Below are positions 34,551 through 46,480 of a stretch of 64,000 nt of DNA, piece after piece. Source of the stretch: Scilla litardierei (Eukaryota; Streptophyta; Magnoliopsida; Asparagales; Asparagaceae). The notes beneath the pieces were generated by a model. That model did not search any database. It had not been told where the DNA came from and saw only the letters and a list, made by a program, of their open reading frames with translations. Made by a program: the position numbers and the translations under genes. Position 1 is the first letter of the stretch. Every line of letters begins with the position of its first letter. The DNA lies in contig CM061140.1 in NCBI GenBank assembly GCA_030789695.1, forward strand, positions 174,678,319-174,742,318, given 5' to 3'.

Positions 34551-36367
34551 CCCCTCCAAACGTTTTCCTCTTCTCCCTCACGACCTAAAACCCTAATTCC
34601 TCCCCCTTTGAGCCCCCATCTTCCTCAAGCCATTAATCCTTCATCCCAAGCTCATCCTCCATCATCTAAACCCTCCCTTGTCACAACCCATCTCTCATCT
34701 TCCCCAAACCTTCATCAAACCCCAAAAATCCACCTCCAAACCCATTTCTCCATATTTTTCCCTCATTTCCAGATCTGAGCCGGATCGTTCTTCCGTTGCT
34801 GTGGTTGCTCGGCATCGCTCCTCCGCCTCTTCACGGTAATACTCGATTCCTTTAGTCTTAGCATAACCCCCATTGACATTGTGAAACCCTAATAAAATGG
34901 ATTATTAGAAAGTTAGGATTCTAATAAGAAATCGATTTAGAATCATTGTTCTAATGATTGTTTTGCCATAACAGCGATCTATTCCGTAGTTAGCTTGTGT
35001 GACGATCTTCGTTGCTCGTCAACCCCGGTATCAGGCAAGTGAAACTTGCATCTCTCGATTTGGGCCATGTCTTAGGCCATTTCCCTTGCTTTAGCGTAAA
35101 AGAGACTTGACGGTGAAAGGATAGCCGTCTAGACGCCTTTGACCTAGCTTGACAACGAAGCTTGGTCCGTCACCCTCATCATGCTTGTATGTCACATTTA
35201 CTTTAAATTAACGGTACACGAATATGTTCATGTCATTGCATTTTGCCTTTCACGTTTAAATTCAATTAACGGTACGCAATTATCTGTTCCTGGCATTGTA
35301 TATTGATTTGTCATCGTGATTGCGTAGCACACGCTACAATACTATTATTTTCCTGGCTCGTGTTCCAGAAGAGAGCCCTGTAGTTGGAAACCCCAACGCT
35401 CGACACATATGGGTGGGGTAAGAGATAAGCGGCCACCTGAGCATGAGTTGGCCTGATCCGCCACTCCGGCCAGCAGGCGAAATCTCTAGTGTACAAGTGA
35501 TTAATAGTGATAGAGATAAGCGGCCTGAGCCACGAGCTGGCCAGCAGGTGGACTCTCTATGCACTAAGTGATAAACAGTTATAAGTGAATAGTGATTAGT
35601 GAATTGGTAGCTTTGGCTACATAGTGCGTGCTTGTCTCTCTCGTAAACTGTTGCATCATACTTAACTGCCATGTCATTGCTTAATATTATAGGTGCTAGG
35701 TTGTTAGTTACTTTCAGTTTCCTTGCCCAAGTCTCTTTCAGACTTGCTGACATGTGCCCCTTTCTCTTTTGGGTGACGCATGTTAGACCTTGAGCCTGAG
35801 TTGCTTGCTGAGGGTGAGGTGTTTGCGGACGCCGAGCTTGCGCCCGTGTTGGACGAGGACTTCGTAGACACTGGAGATCAGTCTTTGTGTCTACGTCTAG
35901 TTTTGTTAGATCTTTTGGGTTGTCGGTGCGTGGCACCTAGTTTGATACTCTGTTATATTTGTCTTTTGTTTGGCCTTGTTCTGGGCCTTTAGACTCTTTG
36001 TTTTAGCCTGGTGGCTTTTCTGTGATGTTGAATATTTTGTGGAAAAATTGTGGGATTGGTATTTCATATCCGTCTCATCTTATTATTATTATTGTTGTTG
36101 TTTCGTTTGCAATTACAGGGACCTGCTTATACTAAATTTACGCTTATCAGGCGTGCAGCTTCACAGCTCCGCGCTTGAGCGGACCTTCTCACGTCTCGCC
36201 TCCATTTTAGGGAAGCGGGTCGTGACAGGTTTTAGTGGTGGCCCATGCAGGTCCTTCTGTAACTGCAATTATCGGGATAACGATAATAATACAAATTGTC
36301 CAACAAATAAGTTCGACATCGGAGCCCTAAGCTATGAGTCTAATTGTTTCGTTTTCTGTGTCAATAG

Positions 36368-37495
36368 ATGGCAGGAAGGCGAATCACCCGTGGTGGTGGT
36401 AGTGGTGCGCCCCCTCATGACGAGGAGCCTGAGCGGGAGCCCACTAACGGAGAGATGATGCGGATGATGTTGCAGATGATGCAAGTTCAGCAGGGTGTGC
36501 TTCTGCAGGTACAGAATGCTCCGGTGACTCGAGCTGCTCGGGTGGTGGAAGCCCCTCGCCCTGAGCCTGGGGCGAAGCAGTTCCGGGAGCTGGGTCCTGC
36601 ATATTTTGATGGAACCGAAGGTCCCCTAGCTGTTGATGAGTGGATGAGGAATATCGAGGACAATCTGAAGATGTCCAAGGTCAACGAAGTAAGTTGGGTT
36701 GACTTGGCGAAGCGCCAGCTGAGGGATAACGCCAGGAATTGGTGGGATGCTGAAGAGAAGATGTTTGAGGAGCCGATCGTCTGGGCTACCTTCAAGGCCA
36801 GATTTGATGGTGAGTTCTTCCCGAAGGCTGCCAGGGAAGAGATGCTGCAGCGTTTTATCGACTGAAGCAAGGAAGCTCGTCGGTGGACCGATATCACCAA
36901 GATTTTATGAGGCTGAGTCGGTTTGCACCGAAGATGGTGCAGGACGCGGAGGAGAGAGCTCAGAGGTTCCTGCAGGGACTTGCTTCGGAGCTCCAGAGTT
37001 TTATGACCTCTTCTGACCGGGAATCTTATCAGAAGGTTTTAGTAGCAGCCAAGAGGCAGGAGCTGCTCGTGAACCAGAGGAGGGGGTCTATTGTTGGTGC
37101 TGTGAAGAGGCCTGTGGAACAGGCGAGAGCTGTGGTTAGACCTGGATTCAGGCCGAACCAGCCTGTTCAGTTTAAGAGGCCAGGAGGGTCTGTTCGGAGG
37201 ACTTGCCATTTCTGTGGCAAGGAGGGCTATATCAAGGAATCGTGTAGGAAGTTCTTGGGGCAATGTATTGCCTGTGGAGATCCCGCCCATGCTCTCAGGG
37301 AGTGTCCGAGGTTGAAGCAGCCTTGGAGGGCACCTATTGCTGCCCCGCCGTTGTAGCAGAGAGCCCCGGTGCCCGCTGGTCGTGGGGTACCCCTTGTTCC
37401 ACAAGGGCATGCCTTTCGGCAGGCTGTTCCGCCGAGGAGGCAGACATTTCTGATGACCGAGGAGGAGGTTTTGGCCATGGATGAGATCATTGCAG
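36368..37495 (+). pseudogene. Chromovirus gag (frameshifted, nonsense-interrupted)
   Basis: The first part (36368-36865) starts MAGRRITRGG and carries the capsid motif AYFDGTEGPLAVDEWM and the RDNARNWWDAEE region. A one-base deletion near 36860 ends it. Reading resumes in another frame (about 36862-37353) with FLQGLASELQSFM and two zinc knuckles. The first, at 37204-37245, has Tyr where His is expected (C-x2-C-x4-Y-x4-C); the second is intact (C-x2-C-x4-H-x4-C). A TAG at 37354-37356 interrupts, after which the frame runs to 37495, where a donor site begins. Confidence 0.88.
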
Positions 37496-37608
37496 GTAAC
37501 TTTCAATCTAGTTGTTCCTTCCCTAATTAGTTGATTGTTAAAATTATGTTGGTTGCTTGTGTATGAATGTTGCTAGAATAAGATTTGATTGATTAGACTG
37601 TTTGTTAG
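37496..37608 (+). other. Probable 113-bp spliceosomal intron between gag and protease
   Basis: GTAACT at the left, TTGTTAG at the right. Joining 37495 to 37609 completes a glycine codon and puts gag and protease in one frame. The intervening sequence contains stops and is T-rich. A phase-exact junction with consensus ends is better explained by an intron than by chance decay. Confidence 0.65.
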
Positions 37609-38486
37609 GTGTGGTTTTGGTTTGCATGTTCCCTGCCCGAGTCCTCTTTGACTCAGGTGCGTCGATGTGCATTCTGGCCCAGAGCTTCGTGGAGAAGCAT
37701 TCCTTGTCGACGTCCCCTATCTCCAAGAGTTGGAACATCGTTACAGGGAATGGAGTAGTCACGGTGCATCGTGGGTGCAGTCCTTGCTCTGTGGTGGTTT
37801 GTGGACATGAGCTTTATGCTGATTTTATTGTCCACAACATCACCAACTACGATGCGGTCCTTGGGATGGATTGGCTTGCGAGCTTCTATGCTACGATTGA
37901 CTGCCGAAGGAAGAGGGTGGTGTTCGAGATTCCTGGACATCCAGTATTTGAGTTCAGCCGTGGTAGCAGTTCGCTTGGTCTTGTCAGATTTCGGGCCAGA
38001 CCGGTGGAGGTTGTGGCTATGCAGATGGAGTTGGAGAGGCCAGCTGTGGTGTGAGATTTTGATGACGTCTTCCCCGAGGAGATGTCTGGTTTGCCACCTG
38101 ATCGAGCTTTGGAATTCTCTATTGATCTTATTCCAGGTGCGCAGCCGATTTCGAAGACGCCGTATCGTATGGCGCCTGCAGAATTTGAAGAGTTGCGGAA
38201 GCAGTTGGATGAGCTTTTGCAGAAGGGTTATATCAACCCTAGTGTGTCTCCGTGGGGAGCGCCGGTGATGCTAGTAAAGAAGAAGGATGGTTCACGTCGC
38301 ATGTGCGTGGACTATCAGGAGTTGAATGCGGTGACCATTAAGAATAAATACCCGTTGCCTCGCATCGATGATATTTTTGATCAGCTTGGAGGTTCGAGGG
38401 TGTTTTCTAAGTTGGATTTGAGGAGTGGTTACCATCAGTTGAAGGTGAAGAAGAGTGATGTTCCGAAGACAGCGTTCAGGACGAAG
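37609..38486 (+). pseudogene. Chromovirus protease and N-terminal half of reverse transcriptase
   Basis: The aspartic protease active site is FDSGAS (about 37650-37667), followed by the flap-region sequence NYDAVLGMDWL. A TGA at 38052-38054, where related elements have Arg, breaks the frame between protease and RT. The RT continues from about 38055 with the [23 protein letters not shown] and [13 protein letters not shown] blocks, then stops at the target-site duplication of the nested LTR (38482-38486). Confidence 0.9.
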
Positions 38487-41400
38487 TGTAACGACCCGCT
38501 CTCGGGGGCCCGTTACTTATTTGGTTTATTCGCAGGTTCCGCAGTGTACCAGTGAAATCAGCATAGCCACAACTCAGAGATGTACCAACGATACTCAAAC
38601 CAGCGTACAGACGTTATTACAGTCCAAATTAAAGTACAACAACCAGCACTCTCTCTCACAAATACATGAAGGAAGTACTGAAAGGAAATGCGGAAAAGGA
38701 AATACACTGTACAACACACACACCAACAAAATAGTAACTAAAACTCTGCCGCTTCTGGGTCAATGTAGGCACCTCGATCTCTGGGGCAATCTCCTCGATC
38801 AAGTCTTCGTCTGCCGGTGCCATAAATGGAACCGAAGGTAAGTCACAACAATTCTAGCAATAGAAAAAGAGGAGTGCACAAATATGGAGCAGGCTATGGT
38901 AAACAAGTGCGGAAAGTAAAGTAGGGACAGACAAGCATGCAAGTGCGATAGGTAAAGTACATCTGTCAAGCATACAAGGGTGACAAGTAAAGTAATAGTG
39001 ACTGAGCAAGTAACGTACAAGAATAACCATAACGATAGCAATGACAATAGCAATAAGGAGAGTAATTGTGCCTATTCTAGTTTGTGACTTATAACGGGAA
39101 GTACAGTGAGCAACCAAGAGGCCAACTCTTGCCGCGGGTGCTACCCGGGCGAACCAATCTCTGAGAACTATGCAATAATCTGTGAACTGTGAACTGTGAT
39201 CTGTGATGGTTGTCACCGGCACTGTTATGGGTTGCTAGAACCCGCACGGTGACAACAAAGTCTGGACTAGTCGCTCCCGCACTTCCGCAATTATAAGTTA
39301 CCCCATAACCCAGTGTCTGTGCAGGTTACCGTTCTTTGCAATTTTACGAGTCATTTACCATTCTCACATTTCTAGTTACAATATTTCTGTCAAGCATGCT
39401 AATAATCCGTTCAGGTCAATAACTGTTCCGAGACTAGGTGTCAAGTCCTATGTTCATACGAGTACACTGTCTAAATTTCTAAGGATAGAATTTACTGTGA
39501 CTTACACTATTGGGATTGTCGTAGCAAGACGAGGATGGAGTTAGATCGCGGGGAGCGGTACCTGCAAACACAAGAAGATATCAGCTATCGGCTACACTAA
39601 TTATTATCTAATTAATTGGTTGTTTTGATTTTCGAAACTGGTTGAAACGGTGATGAAAAGGGTCCTAAATTTTTATATGGGCTATTATGATAAAAATAGT
39701 TTTACTGCAAGAGGGAATATTTTTCTGAAGATTATATTAATTTTTATAATTTTTAGAAACTCAAAACTAGTTTAAAAACCCAATTTATTTAAGTGGCGCG
39801 TATCTTCCGTAAATTGTTCCGGGAGCAATCCGAGTCGGAATTACTCGAGTGAACAGTCAAAATGACCGTCTCGAAGTTTACTTTCACATATAATTTTCTC
39901 ACGTATTATTGTGAGTGAAAACAGCGAGTTATGATTTTTAGGAAGATTTATATGTATTTAATTTTTAGGTTCAAAAAACGATTCTGGGAAAAGTAGGCGC
40001 CTGATCACAGTGAGACTAGCGCCATTGGGTCCGGAATATCGTTTCTGATTTTCCAGAGCTAGCCTCATATTTTTCTGGCCCCTGTATATTTAGTTATGGA
40101 TTTATAACCCTTAAAACCTATTATTAATCAATTAAAAATCGAAAAATACGAAATTTTCTTTGTAATTACGGTTTTGCCATCGATGGCTAACGCATGCACC
40201 CACCGTTCTCCGATCGACTGGGGGGTTTCACTGACGATTGCGGCGAAGATGGCGGCGGCTCTCGGCAGCGGGGTCGGGGGCGACGGCGGACGACGTCGGC
40301 GGCGACGTGGCGGTGGCGAGCGGCGGCGGCGGCGGCGCTCGAGCGTACGGCGACGACGAGACAGCGGCGGAGGGGGAACTGCTGTCGGGAAGCGGCGGCA
40401 GCGACGTCGGGGCTCCGGGGAGGTGGCGGTCGTCGCGGCGATGGCGGGGCTGCTCACGGCGGCTGCAGCAGCGCTCGGAGCTATTCGGGAGGCGGCGGTC
40501 TCCGTCGCTGGGGCTTCACGGGGAGGCGGAGTTGTGCGGGCTGTTGGAGCTCGGCCTTCGGCGCTGCGGGTCGGTGGACGTCGTCGGAGAGAGGGTGGCG
40601 ACAGTCGAGGCTGGGGGAGAGGGGGGTGCGAGAACGAGGGAGGGAGAGGTAGTTTGAGAGGGAGAGAGGGTGATAACGTGCGGGAGTGGGGAAGAGAGAC
40701 CCTTGTTTTCGAAGTTGGGGGGGATGGGTTCGGTTGATGAAAATGAGAGGGTAGGGGTGAAGTTATATAGGGTTAGAGGAATAATGTAATAACTAAATAA
40801 ATAATAATCATAATAACAATAAGTTATGGCATTAAATGATGTTGGATCTGAGCTAAAAGAGAGGCGGGTTAATGTGGGTGGTTACGGAATCAATTAAGTG
40901 GGGTTAGGGGGGTAAGAGTAAATTAGTAAAAGTAATTAGTAACGGTGAAAAGGTCATTAGTGAATGTAATTAGCAAACCCGGAGGAATACAAACACGTTT
41001 TCACAAACGACTCCGAAAAATTACGAAAACATACCCACAGGATCGTATCGACGCGAGGATCGCGAATACAAGATCCGTTCTGGGATTTGAGTTACATAAA
41101 CACTAGTTTTAGGCCAAAATGTTTAGAAAGCGGGTCTGCGGGTTCTAGGCTGAAACGATATCCGAAAATTACGAAATTAATGTGGGAAGCCCTAAATGAT
41201 AATAGGATGTTACTGTAGAAGTTTGAAAACGTTTTGAATACGTTTGAATAGAAAATAAATTCGTCGAATCCAAACGGTAATTTTGGAAGATGAATTTTAA
41301 CAGGAATGTTTTGGGCATTTGCGAAAATCTGAAATTGCTGAAATACAATATAATAAGTCTAGTGCTCTAAAATACTTTTAAAAGAATTTTTGAAATCAGG

Positions 41401-41498
41401 TTTGATATACAACTCCTAACTAACCATTATAAAGAAGATTTAGAATAAAAATACGTTAAATACGTATTTGAAGTGTTTGAAAAATACAGGCCGTTACA
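38487..41498 (-). mobile_element. Solo LTR, 3,012 bp, nested in the chromovirus RT
   Basis: Begins TGTAACGACC and ends GGCCGTTACA, flanked on both sides by CGAAG (38482-38486 and 41499-41503). No internal domain and no second LTR, so it is the product of unequal recombination between LTRs. A minus-strand TATATAAC at 40762-40769, followed on that strand by a CT-rich leader, suggests minus orientation. The GC-rich, CGG-repetitive block at 40190-40740 gives long open frames on several frames that are compositional and not genes. Confidence 0.9.
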
Positions 41499-41503
41499 CG
41501 AAG

Positions 41504-43045
41504 TATGGACACTATGAGTTTGTGGTTATGCCTTTCGGCGTAACTAACGCACCCGCAGTTTTCATGAATCTGATGAACCTGATTTTCTACGACTTTTTGG
41601 ATAAGTTTGTCGTTATCTTTATTGACGACATTCTGATATATTCAAAGTCGGAGGAAGAGCATGCATCGCACTTGAGGACGGTGTTGGAGATTTTGAGGAA
41701 GCATCGTTTGTATGCTAAGTTTTCAAAGTGCGAGTTCTGGCTGGATAGAGTTGCTTTTCTGGGGCATGTGGTGACTGGAGATGGTATTTCAGTGGATCTC
41801 GAGAAGATTAGGGCCATCAGGGAGTGGCATGTTCCGCAGTCAGCGTCTGAGATCCGGAGTTTCCTTGGTTTGGCGGGATATTATCATTGTTTCATTAAGG
41901 ACTTTTCTCGTATTGCCGAGCCGATGACCAGATTGACGCGGAAGGATATACCTTTTGTTTGGTCGGTTGATTGTGGGAATGCTTTTGGTGTTCTGAGGGA
42001 GAGACTGACGACTGCCCCTGTTCTTGCTGTGCCTGATCGCAGCGGTGGATTTGAGATCTTTTGCGATGCTTCTGGCAAGGGTCTCGGTTGTGTGTTGCAT
42101 CAGCACGGGCTTGTTGTGGCTTATGCGTCTCGTCAGCTCAAGGTTCATGAGAAGAATTACCCGACGCATGATTTGGAGTTGGCTGCCGTTGTGTTTGCTC
42201 TTAAGATTTGGAGGCACTTCTTGCTGAGTGAGAAAGTGAAAATCTTCACCGATCACAAAAGCTTGAAGTATATTTTTACCCAGAAGGAGCTCAACATGCG
42301 ACAGCGTCGATGGTTGGAGCTTATTGCGGATTATGAGATTGATTTGCAGTATCACCCTGGCAAGGTGAATGTGGTTCCAGATGCTTTGAGTAGGCTTCCC
42401 GCGGTGATGATGTTGACCTCGCAGTGGAGATTGCAGCAGGACTTTTGCGGGTCTGGTGTGGAGATTGTTCTTCCTGGGGAGGCTTCTTCGTTGATGTACA
42501 TGCATGTACAGTCAACGATAGTGGATCGGATTAAGGCGAGTCAGGCCGGAGATCCGAAATTGGTAAGGATTCGAGGGCAGGTTGAAGCTGGTCTGCGGAC
42601 TGACTTTTTGATTCATGAGGATGGCTCGCTGAGGTTTGGAGCCAGGTTGTGTGTGCCAGCTGGGGATATTAGAGAGGAGTTGATGGTGGAGGCACACAGT
42701 TCGCCGTATACTGTGCATCCTGGTGGCACCAAGATGTACCGGGATCTTCGTCTGAATTATTGGTGGCATGGTATGAAGAGGAGTGTGGCTCGGAGTGTGG
42801 CCAAGTGCTTGGTTTGCCAGCAAGTGAAGGCGGAGCATCAGCGTGCGGCCGGGTTGCTACAACCGCTTCCGATTCCGGAGTGGAAGTGGCAACACATCAC
42901 TATGGATTTCGTGACTGGACTACCTCGGAGTCCGAAGCAGAATGACGCGATTTGGGTGATCGTAGATCGATTGACCAAATCTGCGCACTTTATTCCGTTC
43001 CAAGTGGGACAGTCCACTGAGGCGCTAGCAAGGAGATATATGGAG
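41504..43045 (+). pseudogene. Chromovirus RT C-terminal half, RNase H and integrase N-terminus
   Basis: Resumes RT exactly one target duplication after the solo LTR. The catalytic motif is FIDDILIYS (41618-41644). RNase H residues are in FCDAS, in ELAAVVFAL and in FTDHKSL. Integrase begins with an HHCC-type zinc finger (about 42690-42830, ending CLVCQQVK) and the first catalytic Asp in MDFVTGLP. The frame is open throughout and ends in a clean donor (ATG GAG then GTAAAT). Confidence 0.92.
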
Positions 43046-43116
43046 GTAAATTCTTTTTACTCTCCGTTTTATTTCCTTTTCCTAGTTTGGATAGTGATGT
43101 AACGTGAATCGTGCAG
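43046..43116 (+). other. Probable 71-bp intron inside integrase
   Basis: GTAAAT donor, T-rich interior and GTGCAG acceptor. Removing it joins 43045 to 43117 in phase 0, exactly between the conserved ARRYM and EVVRLHGVP blocks of the integrase core. Unspliced, the frame hits a stop at 43100-43102. Confidence 0.7.
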
Positions 43117-44019
43117 GAGGTCGTGCGACTTCACGGAGTCCCTGTGAGTATCGTGTCGGACAGGGACACGAGGTTCACATCTCAGTTCTGGCAGAGTTTG
43201 CAGAAGAGCTTGGGTACGCGTCTGAGTTTCAGCACGGCGTACCATCCGCAGACGGATGGCCAGTCCGAGAGGACGATTCAGATTTTGGAAGACATGCTGA
43301 GAGCGTGCATGTTGGATTTCAAGGGTTCGTGGGAGGACCACCTACATCTGGTGGAGTTTTCTTACAACAACAGCTTCCAGGCGAGTATTGGCATGACGCC
43401 TTTCGTCGCTCTTTATGGGAGGAAATGTCGATCGCCATTGAGTTGGGATGACGTTGGTGATCGGGAGCTATTGGGACCTGAGATGATTGTGGAGGCCGTG
43501 GATATTGTCAGGAACATTCGGGAGAGGTTGAGAATTGCTCAGGACCGTTTTAAGCATTGGGCGGATGCTAAACGTCGTCCTTTGGAGTTTCAGCCGGGCG
43601 ACCATGTGTTCTTGAAGATTTCCCCGAATCGCGGTGTGATTCGTTTTGGGAAGCGAGGGAAGTTGAGCCCGCGATACATTGGACCGTTTGACATTTTGGA
43701 GAGGGTTGGCGAGGTAGCTTATCGCTTAGCCGTGCCGCCATCTTTGGAAGGAGTTCACAATGTTTTTCATGTGTCGCAGCTTCGTCGATACATTAGCGAT
43801 CCATCTCATGCGGTGGATTTTTCGGAGATTACCGTTCGCCCCGATATGACGTATGACCAGCATCCAGTGCAGATTCTGGACCGGCGTCAGAAGTCACTTC
43901 GGAAAAAGGTTGTCAATCTTGTGAGGTTGATGTGGCGACACGGCTCGCCCGGAGAGTCTACTTGGGAGAATGAGGATGAGATGCGAGAGCGTTTCCCACT
44001 TTTGTTTCCGGACACGTGA
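43117..44019 (+). pseudogene. Chromovirus integrase core and C-terminal chromodomain-like region
   Basis: Contains the second catalytic Asp in VSDRDTRF and the Glu in DGQSERTIQ, completing the D,D35E triad. Then come the GPY/F-like region ([21 protein letters not shown]), [10 protein letters not shown] and a final chromodomain-like segment ([13 protein letters not shown] ... [14 protein letters not shown]). This C-terminus places it among chromoviruses, closest to the Tekay/Del group. This exon itself has no stop or frameshift. Confidence 0.92.
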
Positions 44020-44052
44020 GTGTTTGGAAATTCCGAGGACGGAATTTTTCTT

Positions 44053-44065
44053 AAGTTGGAGAGGA
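44053..44065 (+). other. Polypurine tract of the chromovirus
   Basis: AAGTTGGAGAGGA immediately before the 3' LTR. Confidence 0.75.
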
Positions 44066-46480
44066 TGTAACGACTGGTTTTCATGTATCCGGATTTATTA
44101 TATTATAATATATGTTTTGGTGGATTTTCTCCTCTTGTGTGGTTATCGTCTCCGTAACTTTCATTTTCGATCGTTTCGTCGTGTTTTCTCGTTTCTTCCT
44201 TAGGATCATCGATTTCGGAGTATGTCATTCGTGACGGGCTTCATAACGGTCGTATCTTACTATTAGATCAAGCCTAGGAGTCTTAGGAATCGATCCCGGA
44301 GCTCCGCGCTCCGTATCGGAACTTTTGGTGCTTATTAGCCGGTGTAAGAAGGGGCACCGACCGACTAGATGACGATCCAGTCGGTTGGAAATCCTTCTTG
44401 AACCGACTAGTTGGCTTTCTAAATTTCTTAGAAGTTACTGTTTATCGTTAGTCGGTCTAAGAACGTTGGTTGACCGACTAGGTTGCAAACTAGTCGGTCG
44501 GCAATGCTTCTTTGACCGACTAACACATCATATAAATTTTAGTATCTGTACTGTTCACTCTTAGTCGGTCCAAGAACGTTGGTCGACCGACTAGTTCTCA
44601 AACTAGTCGGTCAGTAGTTGTTCCTTGACCGACTAACTCTTAGTTCAGGTTTTCGACTGGAGCTACTATTTACACTTAGTCGGTCTACGTTGGTCAACCG
44701 ACCGACTAGTTCTCAAACTAGTCGGTCAGTAGTTGTTCTTTGACCGACAAAGCAGTGCAGAAAACCCTAGTTTTGCCCTAGCCGCCACCAATCTATATAA
44801 ATACCCCTCCAAACGTTTTCCTCTTTTCCCTCACGACCTAAAACCCTAATTCCTCCCCCTTTGAGCCCCCATCTTCCTCAAGCCATTAATCCTTCATCCC
44901 AAGCTCATCCTCCATCATCTAAACCCTCCCTTGTCACAACCCATCTCTCATCTTCCCCAAACCTTCATCAAACTCCCAAAATCCACCTCCAACCCCATTT
45001 CTCCAGATTTTTCCCTCATTTCCAGATCTGAGCCGGATCGTTCTTCCGTTGCCGTGGTTGCTCGGCATCGCTCCTCCGCCTCTTCACGGTAATACTCGAT
45101 TCCTTTAGTCTTAGCATAACCCACATTGACATTGTGAAACCCTAATAAAATGGATTATTAGAAAGTTAGGATTCTAATAAGAAATCGATTTAGAATCATT
45201 GTTCTAATGATTGTTTTGCCATAACAGCGATCTATTCCGTAGTTAGCTTGTGTGACGATCTTCGTTGCTCGTCAACCCCGGTATCAGGCAAGTGAAACTT
45301 GCATCTCTCGATTTGGGCCATGTCTTAGGCCATTTCCCTTGCTTTAGCGTAAAAGAGACTAGACAATGAAAGGATAGCCGTCTAGACGCCTTTGACCTAG
45401 CTTGACAACGAAGCTTGGTCCGTCACCCTCATCATGCTTGTATGTCACATTTACTTTAAATTAACGGTACGCGAATATGTTCATGTCATTGCATTTTTCC
45501 TGTCACGTTTAAATTCAATTAACGGTACGCAATTATCTGTTCCTGGCATTGTATATTGATTTGTCATCGTGATTGCGTAGCACACGCTACAATACTATTA
45601 TTTTCCTGGCTCGTGTTCCAGAAGCGAGCCCTGTAGTTGGAAACCCCAACGCTCGACGCATATGGGTGGGGTAAGAGATAAGCGGCCACCTGAGCATGAG
45701 TTGGCCTGATCCGCCACTCCGGCCAGCAGGCGAAATCTCTAGTGTACAAGTGATTAATAGTGATAGAGATAAGCGGCCTGAGCCACGAGCTGGCCAGCAG
45801 GTGGACTCTCTATGCACTAAGTGATAAACAGTGATAAGTGAATAGTGATTAGTGAATTGGTAGCTTTGGCTACATAGTGCATGCTTGTCTCTCTCTTAAA
45901 CTGTTGCATCATACTTAACTGCCATGTCATTGCTTAATATTATAAGTGCTAGGTTGTTAGTTACTTTCCGTTTCCTTGCCCAAGTCTCTTTCAGACTTGC
46001 TGACATGTGCCCCTTTCTCTTTTGGGTGACGCATGTTAGACCTTGAGCCTGAGTTGCTTGCTGAGGGTGAGGTGTTTGCGGACGCCGAGCTTGCGCCCGT
46101 GTTGGACGAGGACTTTGTAGACACTGGAGATCAGTCTTAGTGTCTACGTCTAGTTTTGTTAGATCTTTTGGGTTGTCGGTGCGTGGCACCTAGTTTGATA
46201 CTCTGTTATATTTGTCTTTTGTTTGGCCTTGTTCTGGGCCTTTAGACTCTTTCTTTTAGCCTGGTGGCTTTTCTGTGATGTTGAATATTTTATGGACAAA
46301 CTGTGGGATTGGTATTTCATATCCGGCTCATCTTATTATTATTATTGTTGTTGTTTCGTTTGCAATTACAGGGAACTGCTTATACTAAATTTACGCTTAT
46401 CAGGCGTGCAGCTTCACAGCTCCACGCTTGAGCGGACCTTCTCACGTCTCGCCTCCATTTTAGGGAAGCGGGTCGTGACA
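44066..46480 (+). repeat. 3' LTR of the chromovirus
   Basis: Same length as the 5' LTR and collinear with it, with roughly 40 scattered differences. Includes the DRE-like array (44334-44753). Confidence 0.93.

Larger units (their letters stand above)
33813..36227 (+). repeat. 5' LTR of the chromovirus
   Basis: Carries a U3 tandem array (34081-34500), a TATAAATA box (34543-34550), then a long CT-rich leader. A possible leader intron runs from a GTAATACT donor near 34836 to an ATAACAG acceptor near 34974. Confidence 0.93.
33813..46480 (+). mobile_element. Ty3/gypsy chromovirus (Tekay/Del-like), 12.7 kb including a nested solo LTR
   Basis: Complete insertion. Both LTRs are 2,415 bp (33813-36227 and 44066-46480), begin TGTAACG and end CGTGACA, and the whole is flanked by AATTT. 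Between them, in order, are gag, PR, RT, RNase H, INT and a C-terminal chromodomain-like region. By eye the LTRs differ at roughly 40 positions (about 1.6%), so the insertion is clearly older than the element at 48987. Coding is broken by a one-base loss in gag (about 36860), a TAG (37354), a TGA (38052) and the solo LTR in RT (38487-41498). A polypurine tract precedes the 3' LTR. No convincing primer site lies directly after the 5' LTR; a diverged initiator-Met-like site may sit at about 36317-36331. Confidence 0.93.

Noticed and set aside
35334..35992. Open frames in the chromovirus LTR (200 codons minus, 70 codons plus), repeated in part in the other LTR
   Set aside because: They lie in LTR sequence, differ between the two LTR copies by stops, and lack domains.
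40128..40737. Several long open frames on both strands inside the solo LTR
   Set aside because: They come from CGG/GGC-rich composition: the same bases are open in several frames and give Arg/Gly/Ala-rich products with no domain.
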